A model generated the notes under the pieces. It made no database searches and was not told where the DNA came from. It saw only the letters and a program-made list of their open reading frames with translations. A DNA stretch of 64,000 bases from QYOJ01 sp043810345 (lineage in GTDB: Bacteria; Bacteroidota; Bacteroidia; Bacteroidales; FEN-979). Both the position numbers and the translations under genes were made by a program. Positions 18,092 to 26,707 of this stretch are shown piece after piece; the first letter of the stretch is position 1; the number at the start of each line of letters is the position of its first letter. Where the stretch lies: contig JBDROF010000056.1 in NCBI GenBank assembly GCA_043810345.1, positions 4,126 through 68,125 of the forward strand, read 5' to 3'.

Positions 18092-19165
18092 ATGACCTTC
18101 AATATTTTGGTTGTCAATCCGAAGGACAAAGTAACCCAGATTGCTGTCTTTGATAATTATAAGTTGCTATATATCAACAACAGACGACACTCTACCGAGG
18201 AACTTGGACAGTTCAAAACCATCTACGAGCAGGTTGAATTCAGGCGGGATGTCGTATTCAAGGAGTTGCAGAACAACCTTTTCGACAAAAATTCGGTGAA
18301 GGTTGTCATTTCGCGGGGAGGGTTGATCAAACCGGTTCATTCCGGGATCTATGAGGTGAATGAGTCACTTCGGTACGACCTGCGTAACAGCCCGATAGGA
18401 ACCGATATCATCAACCTTGGCGGCCTGGTGGCAGATGCGGTAGCGGCAGAGATTGAAGGCGCCCTTGCCCTGATTGCCGATCCCACGGTGGTGGATGAAA
18501 TGCAGGATGTGGCACGGATAACCGGAGCTCCTGGTGTAGAACGCAAATCGATCTTTCATGCACTCAACCAGAAAGCGATAGCCAAGTTATATGCTGAGAG
18601 CCTCAAGAAAAACTACCATGAACTGAACCTCATCGTGGCTCATATGGGTAATGGAACCACCGTTGGGGCACACTGCAAAGGGAAGGTCATCGATGTTAAC
18701 CAGGGATTTGAAGGCGATGGCCCCTTCTCGATGATCCGTTGCGGAAGCCTCCCCCTGGGAGATGTGGTGACCATGTGCACCGATGGGAGCAAAACCAAAG
18801 AAGAGGTATTTGCCCTGCTGACTCACCAGGGAGGAATCAATGCCCACCTGGGAACCACCGACATCAGTGAGGTTGAGAACAGAATCAAAAATGGCGACCG
18901 GCATGCTTCCCTGATCATGGAAGCGATGGCATACCAGGTATCCAAATCGATCGGCGAAATGTTTGTCGCGCTCAAAGGGGAGGCGGATGCCATCCTGCTT
19001 ACCGGCGACCTCGCCTATTCAGAATATGTGGTCAACTATATCCGCGACCATGTCAGCCGCCTCGCCCAGGTCATTGTGTACGCCGGCGACAACGAAATCC
19101 AGGCCATGGCCTCCAATGCTCTGCGCGTGATCAAGGGCGAAATCGAGGTGTCGGAATACAAGTAA
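18092..19165 (+). CDS. buk: Butyrate kinase
   Basis: The 357-residue ASKHA-fold acid kinase has ILVVNPKDKVTQIAVFD (phosphate 1), SRGGLIKPVHSGIY, VAHMGNGTTVGAH, and the C-terminal LTGDLAYS. It interconverts butyryl-phosphate and ADP with butyrate and ATP, and also acts on branched acids such as isobutyrate. No phosphotransbutyrylase gene is in the window, so the acyl-phosphate source must be encoded elsewhere. The start is 18 bases after the icmF stop, which implies one operon. Confidence 0.93.
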   Translation: MTFNILVVNPKDKVTQIAVFDNYKLLYINNRRHSTEELGQFKTIYEQVEFRRDVVFKELQNNLFDKNSVKVVISRGGLIKPVHSGIYEVNESLRYDLRNSPIGTDIINLGGLVADAVAAEIEGALALIADPTVVDEMQDVARITGAPGVERKSIFHALNQKAIAKLYAESLKKNYHELNLIVAHMGNGTTVGAHCKGKVIDVNQGFEGDGPFSMIRCGSLPLGDVVTMCTDGSKTKEEVFALLTHQGGINAHLGTTDISEVENRIKNGDRHASLIMEAMAYQVSKSIGEMFVALKGEADAILLTGDLAYSEYVVNYIRDHVSRLAQVIVYAGDNEIQAMASNALRVIKGEIEVSEYK

Positions 19166-19190
19166 TGAGATGGTGAAATGGTGATCTAAC
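19166..19190. repeat. ATGGTG word repeat
   Basis: GAGATGGTGAAATGGTGATC is a short ATGGTG-rich phrase directly after the buk stop. It resembles the ATGGTG words at 22629 and 22192. Confidence 0.4.
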
Positions 19191-19195
19191 TTTTC

Positions 19196-20038
19196 ATGAA
19201 ACTATATTCAATAAATACCGGAAACCTTAAACTCGACGGCGGTGCTATGTTCGGTGTGGTCCCAAAAGTGGTCTGGAACAAGCTATATCCTTGCGATGAG
19301 AATAACCTCTGCAATTGGTCCATGCGCTGTTTGCTTATCGATTCGGGCGACAGGAGGATATTGATCGACTGTGGAATAGGCGATAAGCAGTCACAGAAAT
19401 TTTTCAGCAACTACTTCCTCAATGGGGAAGAAACCCTTTACGGATCACTGGCCAAAGCGGGGTATAATGTTGATGATATTACTGACGTAATACTGACCCA
19501 CCTCCATTTTGACCATTCCGGTGGAGCAGTACGGTGGAATGAAGATAGAACAGACTATATCCCGACCTTCCCCAATGCCATTTACTGTACGGGCCGGCAA
19601 CAGTGGGAATGGGCAACCAACCCGAACAATCGTGAAAAGGCCTCTTTCCTGAAGGAAAATATTCACCCGATCAATACGAAGGGGACATTGAAGCTGATTA
19701 ACGGGGACACCGAGATCTATCCCGGGATCTCTGTACGCCTATTCCATGGCCATACGGAAGGACAGGTCATTCCCTTCGTCCGGTACAACCGCAAGACCAT
19801 TGTCTACATGGCAGACCTGCTACCCTCCACAGCGCATATCCCGCTCCCGTACGTAATGAGCTATGACACTCGTCCGCTCATTACCCTGGAAGAGAAGGAA
19901 AAATTCTTGAATGAAGCGGCCGAAAATGGATACATCCTGTTTTTCGAACACGACATCAACCACGAATGCTGCACGGTTCAGATGACAGAAAAGGGGGTAC
20001 GGATGAAGGAGGCGTTTGCGTTAACAGATATCCTGTAG
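19196..20038 (+). CDS. MBL-fold metallo-hydrolase (lactonase-like)
   Basis: The 280-residue metallo-beta-lactamase fold has the metal motif HLHFDHSGG (Zn ligands H, H, D, H), then a HGHTEGQ-type His and a MADLLPS Asp, ending with FFEHD. The Asp in HFDH and the loop after it resemble quorum-quenching lactonase-type MBLs. The substrate is unknown. No signal peptide is seen. It lies 30 bases after buk and may be co-transcribed with it. Confidence 0.82.
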   Translation: MKLYSINTGNLKLDGGAMFGVVPKVVWNKLYPCDENNLCNWSMRCLLIDSGDRRILIDCGIGDKQSQKFFSNYFLNGEETLYGSLAKAGYNVDDITDVILTHLHFDHSGGAVRWNEDRTDYIPTFPNAIYCTGRQQWEWATNPNNREKASFLKENIHPINTKGTLKLINGDTEIYPGISVRLFHGHTEGQVIPFVRYNRKTIVYMADLLPSTAHIPLPYVMSYDTRPLITLEEKEKFLNEAAENGYILFFEHDINHECCTVQMTEKGVRMKEAFALTDIL

Positions 20039-20048
20039 GGACAAGGCA

Positions 20049-20996
20049 TCACCCCAATTTTTTTCGGATCTCATCAATCATTACCTGTGTCATACGGGGC
20101 AGATCGTATTCACATGTCAATCCCCAGTCTTTCTGGGCCACGCTGTCGTCAATACAATTAGGCCATGAGTCGGCAATCACTTGCCGGAAATCGGGTTCAT
20201 AGGTGATCTCAAAGTCAGGAATGTGTTTTTTGATCTCGCCGGCCAGCTGATGTGGCGTGAAAGAGATCCCTGCCATGTTGTAACTGGAATGCAAACTAAT
20301 CCTGGAGGAATCAGCCTCCATCACATCGATCGTCGCTTTGATCGCATCGGGCATAAACATCATCGGAAGAGTCGTCTCACCACTCAGGAAGCATTCATAT
20401 TTCCGCTGCTTGATGGCATCATAGAAAATCTCCACCGCATAATCGGTGGTACCCCCTCCCGCTTCCGTTTTGTAACTGATCAGACCAGGGTAGCGAAGAC
20501 TCCGGGTATCCACGCCATATTTTTCATAGTAATATTCAATCCATCGTTCTCCTGCCAATTTACTGATTCCATAGACCGTATTGGGCTCCATGATGGTATA
20601 TTGGGGTGTGTTCAAACGGGGTGTGGTCGGGCCAAAAACTGCAATGGAACTGGGCCAGAATAGTTTATTCAGGTTCATCTCGCGGGCCAATTCAAGGACA
20701 TTCATCAGGCTTCGCATGTTGATCTCCCAGGAAGGTAGCGGACGTTTCTCCGCATTCGCGGAAAGGATAGCAGCCAGATGGTAGATCTGGGTGATGTGTT
20801 CGTGTTCGACAATGAGCCTCAGCTTGGCTTCATCCAGAACATCCAGGATCTCAAATGGCCCGGATTCAGTGATGTCAGGAGGAGCCGGGCGGATATCGGT
20901 GGCGATCACGTTGGGGTCGCCAACTCTTTTTCGCAGTTCAAGTGTTAGTTCAGAGCCGATCTGTCCCGAACATCCAATGACCAGAATTTTTTCCAT
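20049..20996 (-). CDS. L-threonine 3-dehydrogenase, SDR type
   Basis: 315 residues. It has the Rossmann start VIGCSGQIGSEL (5-16), the ATDIRPA adenosine-binding Asp, the catalytic motif YGISK, and PSSIAVFGP. This is the short-chain-dehydrogenase form of threonine dehydrogenase, not the zinc-dependent Tdh. It oxidises threonine to 2-amino-3-oxobutyrate with NAD, which Kbl (11756) then cleaves. It is transcribed alone and converges with the MBL hydrolase. Confidence 0.9.
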   Translation of the reverse strand: MEKILVIGCSGQIGSELTLELRKRVGDPNVIATDIRPAPPDITESGPFEILDVLDEAKLRLIVEHEHITQIYHLAAILSANAEKRPLPSWEINMRSLMNVLELAREMNLNKLFWPSSIAVFGPTTPRLNTPQYTIMEPNTVYGISKLAGERWIEYYYEKYGVDTRSLRYPGLISYKTEAGGGTTDYAVEIFYDAIKQRKYECFLSGETTLPMMFMPDAIKATIDVMEADSSRISLHSSYNMAGISFTPHQLAGEIKKHIPDFEITYEPDFRQVIADSWPNCIDDSVAQKDWGLTCEYDLPRMTQVMIDEIRKKLG

Positions 20997-21024
20997 GAAC
21001 CTCTGAGGTGTGTCGTTTCAGCTG

Positions 21025-21032
21025 CAAAAATA
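21025..21032 (-). promoter_or_regulatory. -7 promoter element for threonine dehydrogenase
   Basis: The minus strand reads TATTTTTG, 29 bases upstream of the ATG at 20996. Confidence 0.45.
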
Positions 21033-21070
21033 GGAAGATTGGGAGAGAAAAACGAAATCATTTATTTTCC

Positions 21071-21078
21071 TAATTTTG
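21071..21078 (+). promoter_or_regulatory. -7 promoter element for cysS
   Basis: TAATTTTG matches TAnnTTTG, 20 bases before the ATG at 21098. It is divergent from the threonine dehydrogenase promoter. Confidence 0.5.
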
Positions 21079-21097
21079 TAGCAGAATTAACTGATCC

Positions 21098-22627
21098 ATG
21101 GACACCGGACTGACTATATACAACACGCTGACCCGGAAAAAGGAGCTCTTCAAACCACTGAACGAACCTTTCGTGGGGATGTATGTTTGTGGTCCAACGG
21201 TTTATGGAGATCCACACCTGGGGCATGCCCGGCCAGCCATCACATTCGACCTGGTATTCAGGTATCTGAAGCACCTGGGATACAACGTCCGGTATGTGCG
21301 GAATATCACCGATGTAGGTCACCTGGAACTGGATCTGGATGAAGGGGAGGATAAGATCATTAAAAAAGCGAAGTTGGATCAGGTGGAGCCGATGGAAGTA
21401 GTCCAGTATTATTCAGACCGGTATCATCACTTCATGGCCTTGCTGAATGTCCTTCAGCCCAGCATTGAACCCAGGGCATCCGGACACATCATTGAGCAGA
21501 TCGGGATGATACAGAAAATCCTGAATTCCGGATTTGCTTATGTGCAGAACGGTTCTGTCTATTTTGATGTGATGAAGTACAGCCAGTCCTATAATTATGG
21601 GAAATTATCAGGCCGCAAGCTGGAAGATCTGATCGCCAATACCCGAGAACTGGAGGGGCAGGAAGAAAAACGAAATCTGGCAGATTTCGCACTCTGGAAA
21701 AAAGCGCAACCCGAACATATCATGCGTTGGCCATCTCCCTGGAGCGAAGGTTTTCCCGGATGGCATCTCGAGTGTTCGGCCATGGGAGCGAGGTACCTGG
21801 GTGAAACGTTTGATATCCACGGAGGAGGGATGGACCTCCTTTTTCCTCACCATGAATGTGAAATTGCCCAGTCGCGGATCGCTCACGGGAAGGAAGCAGT
21901 AAAGTACTGGTTGCACAACAACATGATTACCATCAATGGGCAGAAGATGGGGAAATCCCTGGGAAACGCTGTTACTCTCGAAGAACTCTTCAGCGGGAAC
22001 CATCCATTGCTTGAGAAGGCCTATAGTCCGATGACCATTCGGTTCTTTATCCTTCAGGCTCACTACCGCAGCACCCTTGACTTCTCGAATGAAGCGCTGC
22101 AAGGGGCTGAAAAAGGGCTGAAACGGTTGATGGCTGGCTGGGAGACGTTGAAAAGTTTGCAGTTGGCAGTTAGCAGTTCTCAAATAAATGACACCACTGC
22201 ACCACTGCACCATGGAACCACGGCTCAACCTATGGATCCCGGATCCCGGATCTCGGATCATATTTCCAGCTGTTATGCTGCCATGAACGACGATTTCAAC
22301 AGTCCGGTTGTGATAGCTAACCTGTTTGAAAGTGTCCGGATCATAAACGCCGTAACCGAGGGGAAGGAGAGATTGACAGAGGAAGAATTGATCCAGATGG
22401 ATCTCCTTTTTCAAACCTTTGTCACAGACATTCTTGCGCTGCAGGATGAATCTTCCGGGGATCAGCCAGGAACCGTAGATCAGTTGATGGAATTGATCAT
22501 CGGATTACGACAGGATGCCCGGGCAAAAAAGGATTGGGGTGCCTCTGACCGGATCCGGGACAAGTTAGAAAAACTGGGCATTGTGGTGAAAGACACAAAA
22601 AATGGGGCGACCTGGGCGAAAGAATAA
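21098..22627 (+). CDS. cysS: Cysteinyl-tRNA synthetase with a repeat-derived insertion
   Basis: The 509-residue class I synthetase has the zinc Cys in YVCGPTVYGDPHLGHAR (HIGH motif), ECSAMG, HHECEIAQS, and KMGKSLGN (KMSKS). The helical domain includes NDDFNSPVVIANLFE. Between LMAGWETLKS and DHISSCYAAMNDDF, residues about 354-387 (22156-22259) are encoded by three different short-word repeats read in frame without a stop. This makes the protein somewhat longer than most bacterial CysRS. The insert sits in the linker before the DALR-type helices, so activity is probably kept. Confidence 0.95.
   Translation: MDTGLTIYNTLTRKKELFKPLNEPFVGMYVCGPTVYGDPHLGHARPAITFDLVFRYLKHLGYNVRYVRNITDVGHLELDLDEGEDKIIKKAKLDQVEPMEVVQYYSDRYHHFMALLNVLQPSIEPRASGHIIEQIGMIQKILNSGFAYVQNGSVYFDVMKYSQSYNYGKLSGRKLEDLIANTRELEGQEEKRNLADFALWKKAQPEHIMRWPSPWSEGFPGWHLECSAMGARYLGETFDIHGGGMDLLFPHHECEIAQSRIAHGKEAVKYWLHNNMITINGQKMGKSLGNAVTLEELFSGNHPLLEKAYSPMTIRFFILQAHYRSTLDFSNEALQGAEKGLKRLMAGWETLKSLQLAVSSSQINDTTAPLHHGTTAQPMDPGSRISDHISSCYAAMNDDFNSPVVIANLFESVRIINAVTEGKERLTEEELIQMDLLFQTFVTDILALQDESSGDQPGTVDQLMELIIGLRQDARAKKDWGASDRIRDKLEKLGIVVKDTKNGATWAKE
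22156..22259. repeat. Three consecutive word repeats inside cysS
   Basis: First, TTTGCAGTT-GGCAGTT-AGCAGTT (22156-22178). Second, ACCACTGC-ACCACTGC-ACCATGGAACCACGG (22192-22222). Third, GGATCCC-GGATCCC-GGATCTC-GGATC (22234-22259). Each is a near-tandem of a 6-8 base word, and each is a different word. Together they form a 104-base block that stays open in the cysS frame. Confidence 0.85.
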
Positions 22628-22628
22628 T

Positions 22629-22666
22629 GTGGTGCCATGGTGCGGTAGTGCCATGGTGATAGGGTG
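22629..22666. repeat. GTGGTGCCATGGTG word repeat after cysS
   Basis: Overlapping GTG/CCATGGTG words follow two bases after the cysS stop. The complement resembles the ACCACTGC/ACCATGG block inside cysS at 22192-22222, in the opposite orientation. Confidence 0.6.
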
Positions 22667-22711
22667 AAATATTCGTGAATTATAGCATAAATTAAAGTAG
22701 CTAACAAACAA

Positions 22712-24403
22712 GTGATGAAGAGGTTAAACATTTTTTTACTACCGGTACTGGCAATGGGACTTTTTGCCGGATGCCAGACAAAACAAAAACAGATGAAAGA
22801 GGAACTGGTTGATTTTATTAAAAAGCACGATTCAATTATAATCCCTTTATCCAAGGAGACCAATCTGGCTTACTGGAAAGCCGCCATCACCGGATCTGAA
22901 GAGGATTTTAACAAAGCGCAGGAGTTTCAATTGAAAATGGTGGAGGTATATTCCGACACCCAGGCACTGGCTATGTTGAATAAGATCAAGGTGTCGGGAT
23001 TGGTTAATGATACCCTCCTGGCCCGTCAGCTGGATCTGTTATATAACCAGTTTTTAATGGCGAAGGCAGATACTTCAAAACTGAACGCCATTGTAAAAAT
23101 GGAGACAAAGATTGAGAGGGATTTCTCTATTTTCAGGACACAGATTAATGGGAAAGGGATGACCGACAACGATGTAGAGGAGGTACTCAGAAGTTCGAAA
23201 GATGTGAATGAACAGAAAAGGGTGTGGATGGCACAGAAAAAGATTGGCCAGGTTGTTGCCAGGGATTTGATCAAACTGGTTACCATGAGGAACGAAGTGG
23301 CCAAAGAGATGGGCTTTAAAAATTATCATCAGATGCAGCTCGTCCTCAGTGAACAGGACCCAAAAGTAATCACCAGCCTTTTTGATGAACTTGACTCTCT
23401 TACCAAAGAGGTCTATACTGAGGTGAAAGGGGAGGTCGACGACTATTTTGTCAGTTACTATAACCTTAAAAGTGAAGATGAATTAATGCCCTGGAACTAC
23501 CAGAATCGATTTTTCCAGGAAGCTCCACGGATTTACGATGTTGACCTCTCAGCTTACTATGCGGATAAAAACCTGGAATCACTCACGGCAGCCTACTATT
23601 ATGGTATCGGACTTCCCGTTGATGGCATACTGAAGAACAGCGACCTCTACGAGAAAAATGGCAAGAACCAGCACGCCTTTTGCATCAGCATCGACCGGCT
23701 GGAAGATGTCAGGGTGCTATGCAACATCAAACCCAACTCGTATTGGATGAATACGATGTTGCATGAATATGGCCATGCCGTATACGATTACAACATCGAC
23801 TATTCGCTTCCGTTCGTGTTGCGGGAACCAGCTCATACATTTACTACGGAAGCCATTGCCATGATCTTCGGCCGACAGGCATCCAATCCTCAGTGGCTAA
23901 AGGATATGGTGGGTGTCAGTGAAGAGGAGAAACGGAAGATTGCAGATAATTGCTTTAAAACCCTTCGGCTGGAGCAATTGGTGTTCAGTCGCTGGTCGCA
24001 GGTCATGTACCGGTTTGAAAAAGCTATGTACGATGATCCAAAGCAGGATCTGAATACACTCTGGTGGGATCTGGTGGAAGAGTATCAGTTGATGAAACGT
24101 CCACCCGATCGCGATGAACCGGATTGGGCCACCAAGATCCATGTTGCCCTCTTTCCCTGTTATTATCACAACTATCTGTTAGGGGAGTTACTGGCTTCTC
24201 AACTCTATTACTACATCGTGGCCAACGTGATTCATTCGGATGACTACGGATTCCAAAGCTTTGCAAATGAAAAGGAAGTTGGCAACTACCTGAAAAACAA
24301 TGTCTTTAAAGGTGGTTCCAAATATTACTGGAACGATATGATCGAAAAGGCAACCGGAGAGAAGCTGACCGCCAAATACTATGCAAAGCAGTTTGTGGAA
24401 TAA
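22712..24403 (+). CDS. Zinc metallopeptidase lipoprotein, M2/M3-like (gluzincin)
   Basis: 563 residues. A lipoprotein signal ends at LFAGC (Cys about 20), so the enzyme is exported and membrane-anchored. The zinc motif HEYGH is in MLHEYGHAVYDYNID (around 349-363). A Glu ligand lies about 25 residues on, in LREPAHTFTTEAIAMIFGR. That spacing and the LRE...EAI pattern resemble angiotensin-converting-enzyme-like M2 peptidases, with M3 oligopeptidases as the alternative. It probably trims peptides in the periplasm. Confidence 0.83.
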   Translation: MMKRLNIFLLPVLAMGLFAGCQTKQKQMKEELVDFIKKHDSIIIPLSKETNLAYWKAAITGSEEDFNKAQEFQLKMVEVYSDTQALAMLNKIKVSGLVNDTLLARQLDLLYNQFLMAKADTSKLNAIVKMETKIERDFSIFRTQINGKGMTDNDVEEVLRSSKDVNEQKRVWMAQKKIGQVVARDLIKLVTMRNEVAKEMGFKNYHQMQLVLSEQDPKVITSLFDELDSLTKEVYTEVKGEVDDYFVSYYNLKSEDELMPWNYQNRFFQEAPRIYDVDLSAYYADKNLESLTAAYYYGIGLPVDGILKNSDLYEKNGKNQHAFCISIDRLEDVRVLCNIKPNSYWMNTMLHEYGHAVYDYNIDYSLPFVLREPAHTFTTEAIAMIFGRQASNPQWLKDMVGVSEEEKRKIADNCFKTLRLEQLVFSRWSQVMYRFEKAMYDDPKQDLNTLWWDLVEEYQLMKRPPDRDEPDWATKIHVALFPCYYHNYLLGELLASQLYYYIVANVIHSDDYGFQSFANEKEVGNYLKNNVFKGGSKYYWNDMIEKATGEKLTAKYYAKQFVE

Positions 24404-24452
24404 CAGTACGAATTGCTTCCATCTATCCTGATGTTGTAAATCTTTTGACAGG

Positions 24453-25733
24453 TCAGACCACTTTCACCAGGAAGTAGTTCTTCTTCCCTTTCTGGACCAA
24501 TATATAGGTCTCCTGCAGCAGATCTTTCCCGCCCACTTCAAAAGTCTCCGTAACCTTCTGTTTGTTAATGGATACGCCGTTGTCCTTCAACATCCTCCAG
24601 GCTTCCCCTTTGGATGGAAATATTCCTGTCAGCGTGGTCAGAAAGTCAACCACGGGAATCGGTTTTGCTAAATCATCTTTTGTCACTTTGTATTGCGGAA
24701 TTCCTTCAAATACCGATAAAAGCATGTATACCGGAAGTTTGCTGAGGGTCTCCGTGGTGCCTTGACCAAAAAGGATCTCAGAGGCTTCAAGGGCAGCCAT
24801 GTATTCAGCTTCCGAGTGAACCCTGATCGTGATATCCCTGGCGAGAGCTTTCTGCAGGATCCGGTTGTGGAGAGCCTCCTGATGCTCTTTGATCAGGAGA
24901 TCAATCGCTTCTTTGGTGAGCAGGGTGAACTTTTTAATGTATTCGGCGGCGTCTTCATCTGAGGTGTTCAACCAAAACTGATAGAACCTGTAAGGTGAGG
25001 TTTTAGCTGGATCCAGCCATACGTTCCCCTCCTCGGTCTTCCCGAATTTACTTCCTGCGGCTTTGGTAATCAGGGGGCAGGTAAGAGCATAAGCTTCTCC
25101 TCCAAGTTTACGGCGGATGAGTTCAGTGCCTGTCAGGATATTCCCCCACTGATCGGAGCCACCCATCTGCATCTTTACCTGCCGGTTTTCAAATAACCAG
25201 CAGAAATCATAACCCTGAACTAACTGGTAGGAGAACTCGGTGAAAGAGATCCCTGAACCCGCTTCCATCCTGTTTTTCACGGAGTCTTTTGCCACCATGT
25301 AATTGACCGTGATATGCTTGCCCACTTCCCGAAGAAACTCAAGGAATCCAAACTTACTTGTCCAGTCATAATTGTTGACCATCTCTGCGGAATTTTCACC
25401 AGCGTCAAAATCGAGAAACTTTTCGAGCTGTCTTTGAATGCATCGCTGGTTGTACCGGAGTGTGGTTTCGTCGAGGAGGGTCCGCTCTTCGGTCTTACCG
25501 GAAGGATCTCCAATCATTCCGGTTGCCCCACCGACAAGTACAAACGGTTTATGTCCGGCTCGCTGTAGGTGAACCAGCATCATGATGGTGGCGAGATTAC
25601 CGATATGCAACGAATCAGATGAAGGGTCATACCCTATATAGGCCCGGGTCATCTCTTTTATCAGTTGCTCTTCGGTCCCCGGCGTCATATCGTGGATCAT
25701 CCCACGCCAGCGTAGTTCCTCAATGAAATTCAT
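24453..25733 (-). CDS. tyrS: Tyrosyl-tRNA synthetase
   Basis: Class I synthetase with YIGYDPSSDSLHIGNL (HIGH motif) and KFGKTEEGN (KMSKS motif), plus a C-terminal S4-like RNA-binding region (NGVSINKQKV). The frame is open further upstream, but ATG at 25733 (MNFIEELRWRG) matches the usual N-terminus. It gives 426 residues, the normal length. It converges with the peptidase gene. Confidence 0.95.
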   Translation of the reverse strand: MNFIEELRWRGMIHDMTPGTEEQLIKEMTRAYIGYDPSSDSLHIGNLATIMMLVHLQRAGHKPFVLVGGATGMIGDPSGKTEERTLLDETTLRYNQRCIQRQLEKFLDFDAGENSAEMVNNYDWTSKFGFLEFLREVGKHITVNYMVAKDSVKNRMEAGSGISFTEFSYQLVQGYDFCWLFENRQVKMQMGGSDQWGNILTGTELIRRKLGGEAYALTCPLITKAAGSKFGKTEEGNVWLDPAKTSPYRFYQFWLNTSDEDAAEYIKKFTLLTKEAIDLLIKEHQEALHNRILQKALARDITIRVHSEAEYMAALEASEILFGQGTTETLSKLPVYMLLSVFEGIPQYKVTKDDLAKPIPVVDFLTTLTGIFPSKGEAWRMLKDNGVSINKQKVTETFEVGGKDLLQETYILVQKGKKNYFLVKVV

Positions 25734-26011
25734 CACGTTAATTTTTGCGAAAATACGAAAAATGACACTATGCACCTGCACCGGCAATTATCACTTCTGC
25801 CATTCACGAGGTGTGGGACCCTTTGCAACTCCTTGTCCCAGGCTTTGGTTGCCTATGTTGGCATGCCATTAAAATTCCAAAATGGAATCTCTTCCCTCAG
25901 GTTTTTCACTGCTCTCTCCATCGAGATGGCTAATAACCCGACGTTGACCAGAATTTGTTCATCTGAAGTGGATAGAAGCGAAATTCAAGATTTTGATATT
26001 CATTGTAGCGT
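25734..26011. other. Intergenic region, no supportable gene
   Basis: About 280 bases lie between tyrS and the DUF1648 gene. Short frames exist on both strands, but I recognise no domain, RNA or hairpin. On the minus strand a stretch reading GLLAISMERAVKNLREE could be a decayed gene; this is weak. Confidence 0.4.
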
Positions 26012-26536
26012 TTATTTATTTTTCATGGCCAAAATGAAATAGATGACAATAGGGATCAGGATCGCTGCAAGAAAAACGGAAAGGAACCATATCCCCAAGG
26101 CATCTGCATGGTTCAGGGAAATCATTACGGAAGTGTAACCAATGTAAAAGAACATCAGCGTGATTGCTAATTTCAGGATTCTGAAAAGGCGAAGGCTTAG
26201 CAAATATTGCACACGGGCATTGGCCGGTGTAATCTTCACAGGGAAATTGAATTTTTCGGGGATCCGGGAAATAACCGTCAGAACAGTATAGATAATCAGG
26301 GTGACAAACGGCAATGCCCATAGGGTATCTTTCCGCCCATAATCATCGGGTGTACCGGTGGCATTAAAGTGCGTAGGGATGGTGTCGGGTAGCAGGTGGT
26401 ATTGATAAAGGATGAAGCCAAAAAAGCTCAGCAATGCCACGATGGACAACCCTTCGAGGATCCAGTCAGCGGGTCCCATTTCAAACCTGATAACGGGGCG
26501 AGGCAGTTCGTTTTTATCCCTTCTTCTGAGCAGCAT
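26012..26536 (-). CDS. DUF1648-domain membrane protein
   Basis: 174 residues with four hydrophobic segments (around 27-46, 83-103, 119-143 and 148-170). The DUF1648 hallmark is LPDTIPTHFNATGTPDDYGRK (52-72), the PxHFNxxGxPDxxG pattern also found in SdpI-type immunity and signalling proteins. The function is unknown. The start overlaps the end of the ribbon-helix-helix gene by 23 bases, so translation is probably coupled. It is the last gene of an SPFH/RHH/DUF1648 cluster. Confidence 0.8.
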   Translation of the reverse strand: MLLRRRDKNELPRPVIRFEMGPADWILEGLSIVALLSFFGFILYQYHLLPDTIPTHFNATGTPDDYGRKDTLWALPFVTLIIYTVLTVISRIPEKFNFPVKITPANARVQYLLSLRLFRILKLAITLMFFYIGYTSVMISLNHADALGIWFLSVFLAAILIPIVIYFILAMKNK

Positions 26537-26699
26537 TTTTCCCCGGTTTAACTGACAAACGTCCCGTTTCTTTCAATGCTTTGTCGAGAATCCACTCAAC
26601 CTGACTATTCACACTCCGGAACTCGTCAGCCGCCCACTTTTCGAGGGCGGCATAAACGTCCGGGTTCAGTCGAAGCATAAATACTTTCTTCTTCGACAT
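26514..26699 (-). CDS. Small ribbon-helix-helix (Arc-like) protein
   Basis: 61 residues. MSKKKVFMLRLNPDVYAALEKWAADE has the beta-strand then helix of an Arc/MetJ-type ribbon-helix-helix fold. FRSVNSQVEWILDKALKETGRL supplies the second helix, followed by a basic tail. Such proteins bind DNA as dimers and are often antitoxins, but no toxin is adjacent. Here it sits between a SPFH protein (8-base gap) and a DUF1648 protein (overlap). I recall the same small protein beside SPFH genes in other bacteria. It may regulate this operon. Confidence 0.75.
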   Translation of the reverse strand: MSKKKVFMLRLNPDVYAALEKWAADEFRSVNSQVEWILDKALKETGRLSVKPGKNAAQKKG

Positions 26700-26707
26700 A
26701 CCCTGAC

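Noticed and set aside
18365..18559. Antisense open frames inside buk and other genes
   Set aside because: They are shadows of well-supported genes on the other strand, with no motifs or start signals.
25770..26042. 90-codon plus-strand open frame between tyrS and the DUF1648 gene
   Set aside because: No recognisable domain, no RBS or promoter, and it overlaps the DUF1648 3' end.
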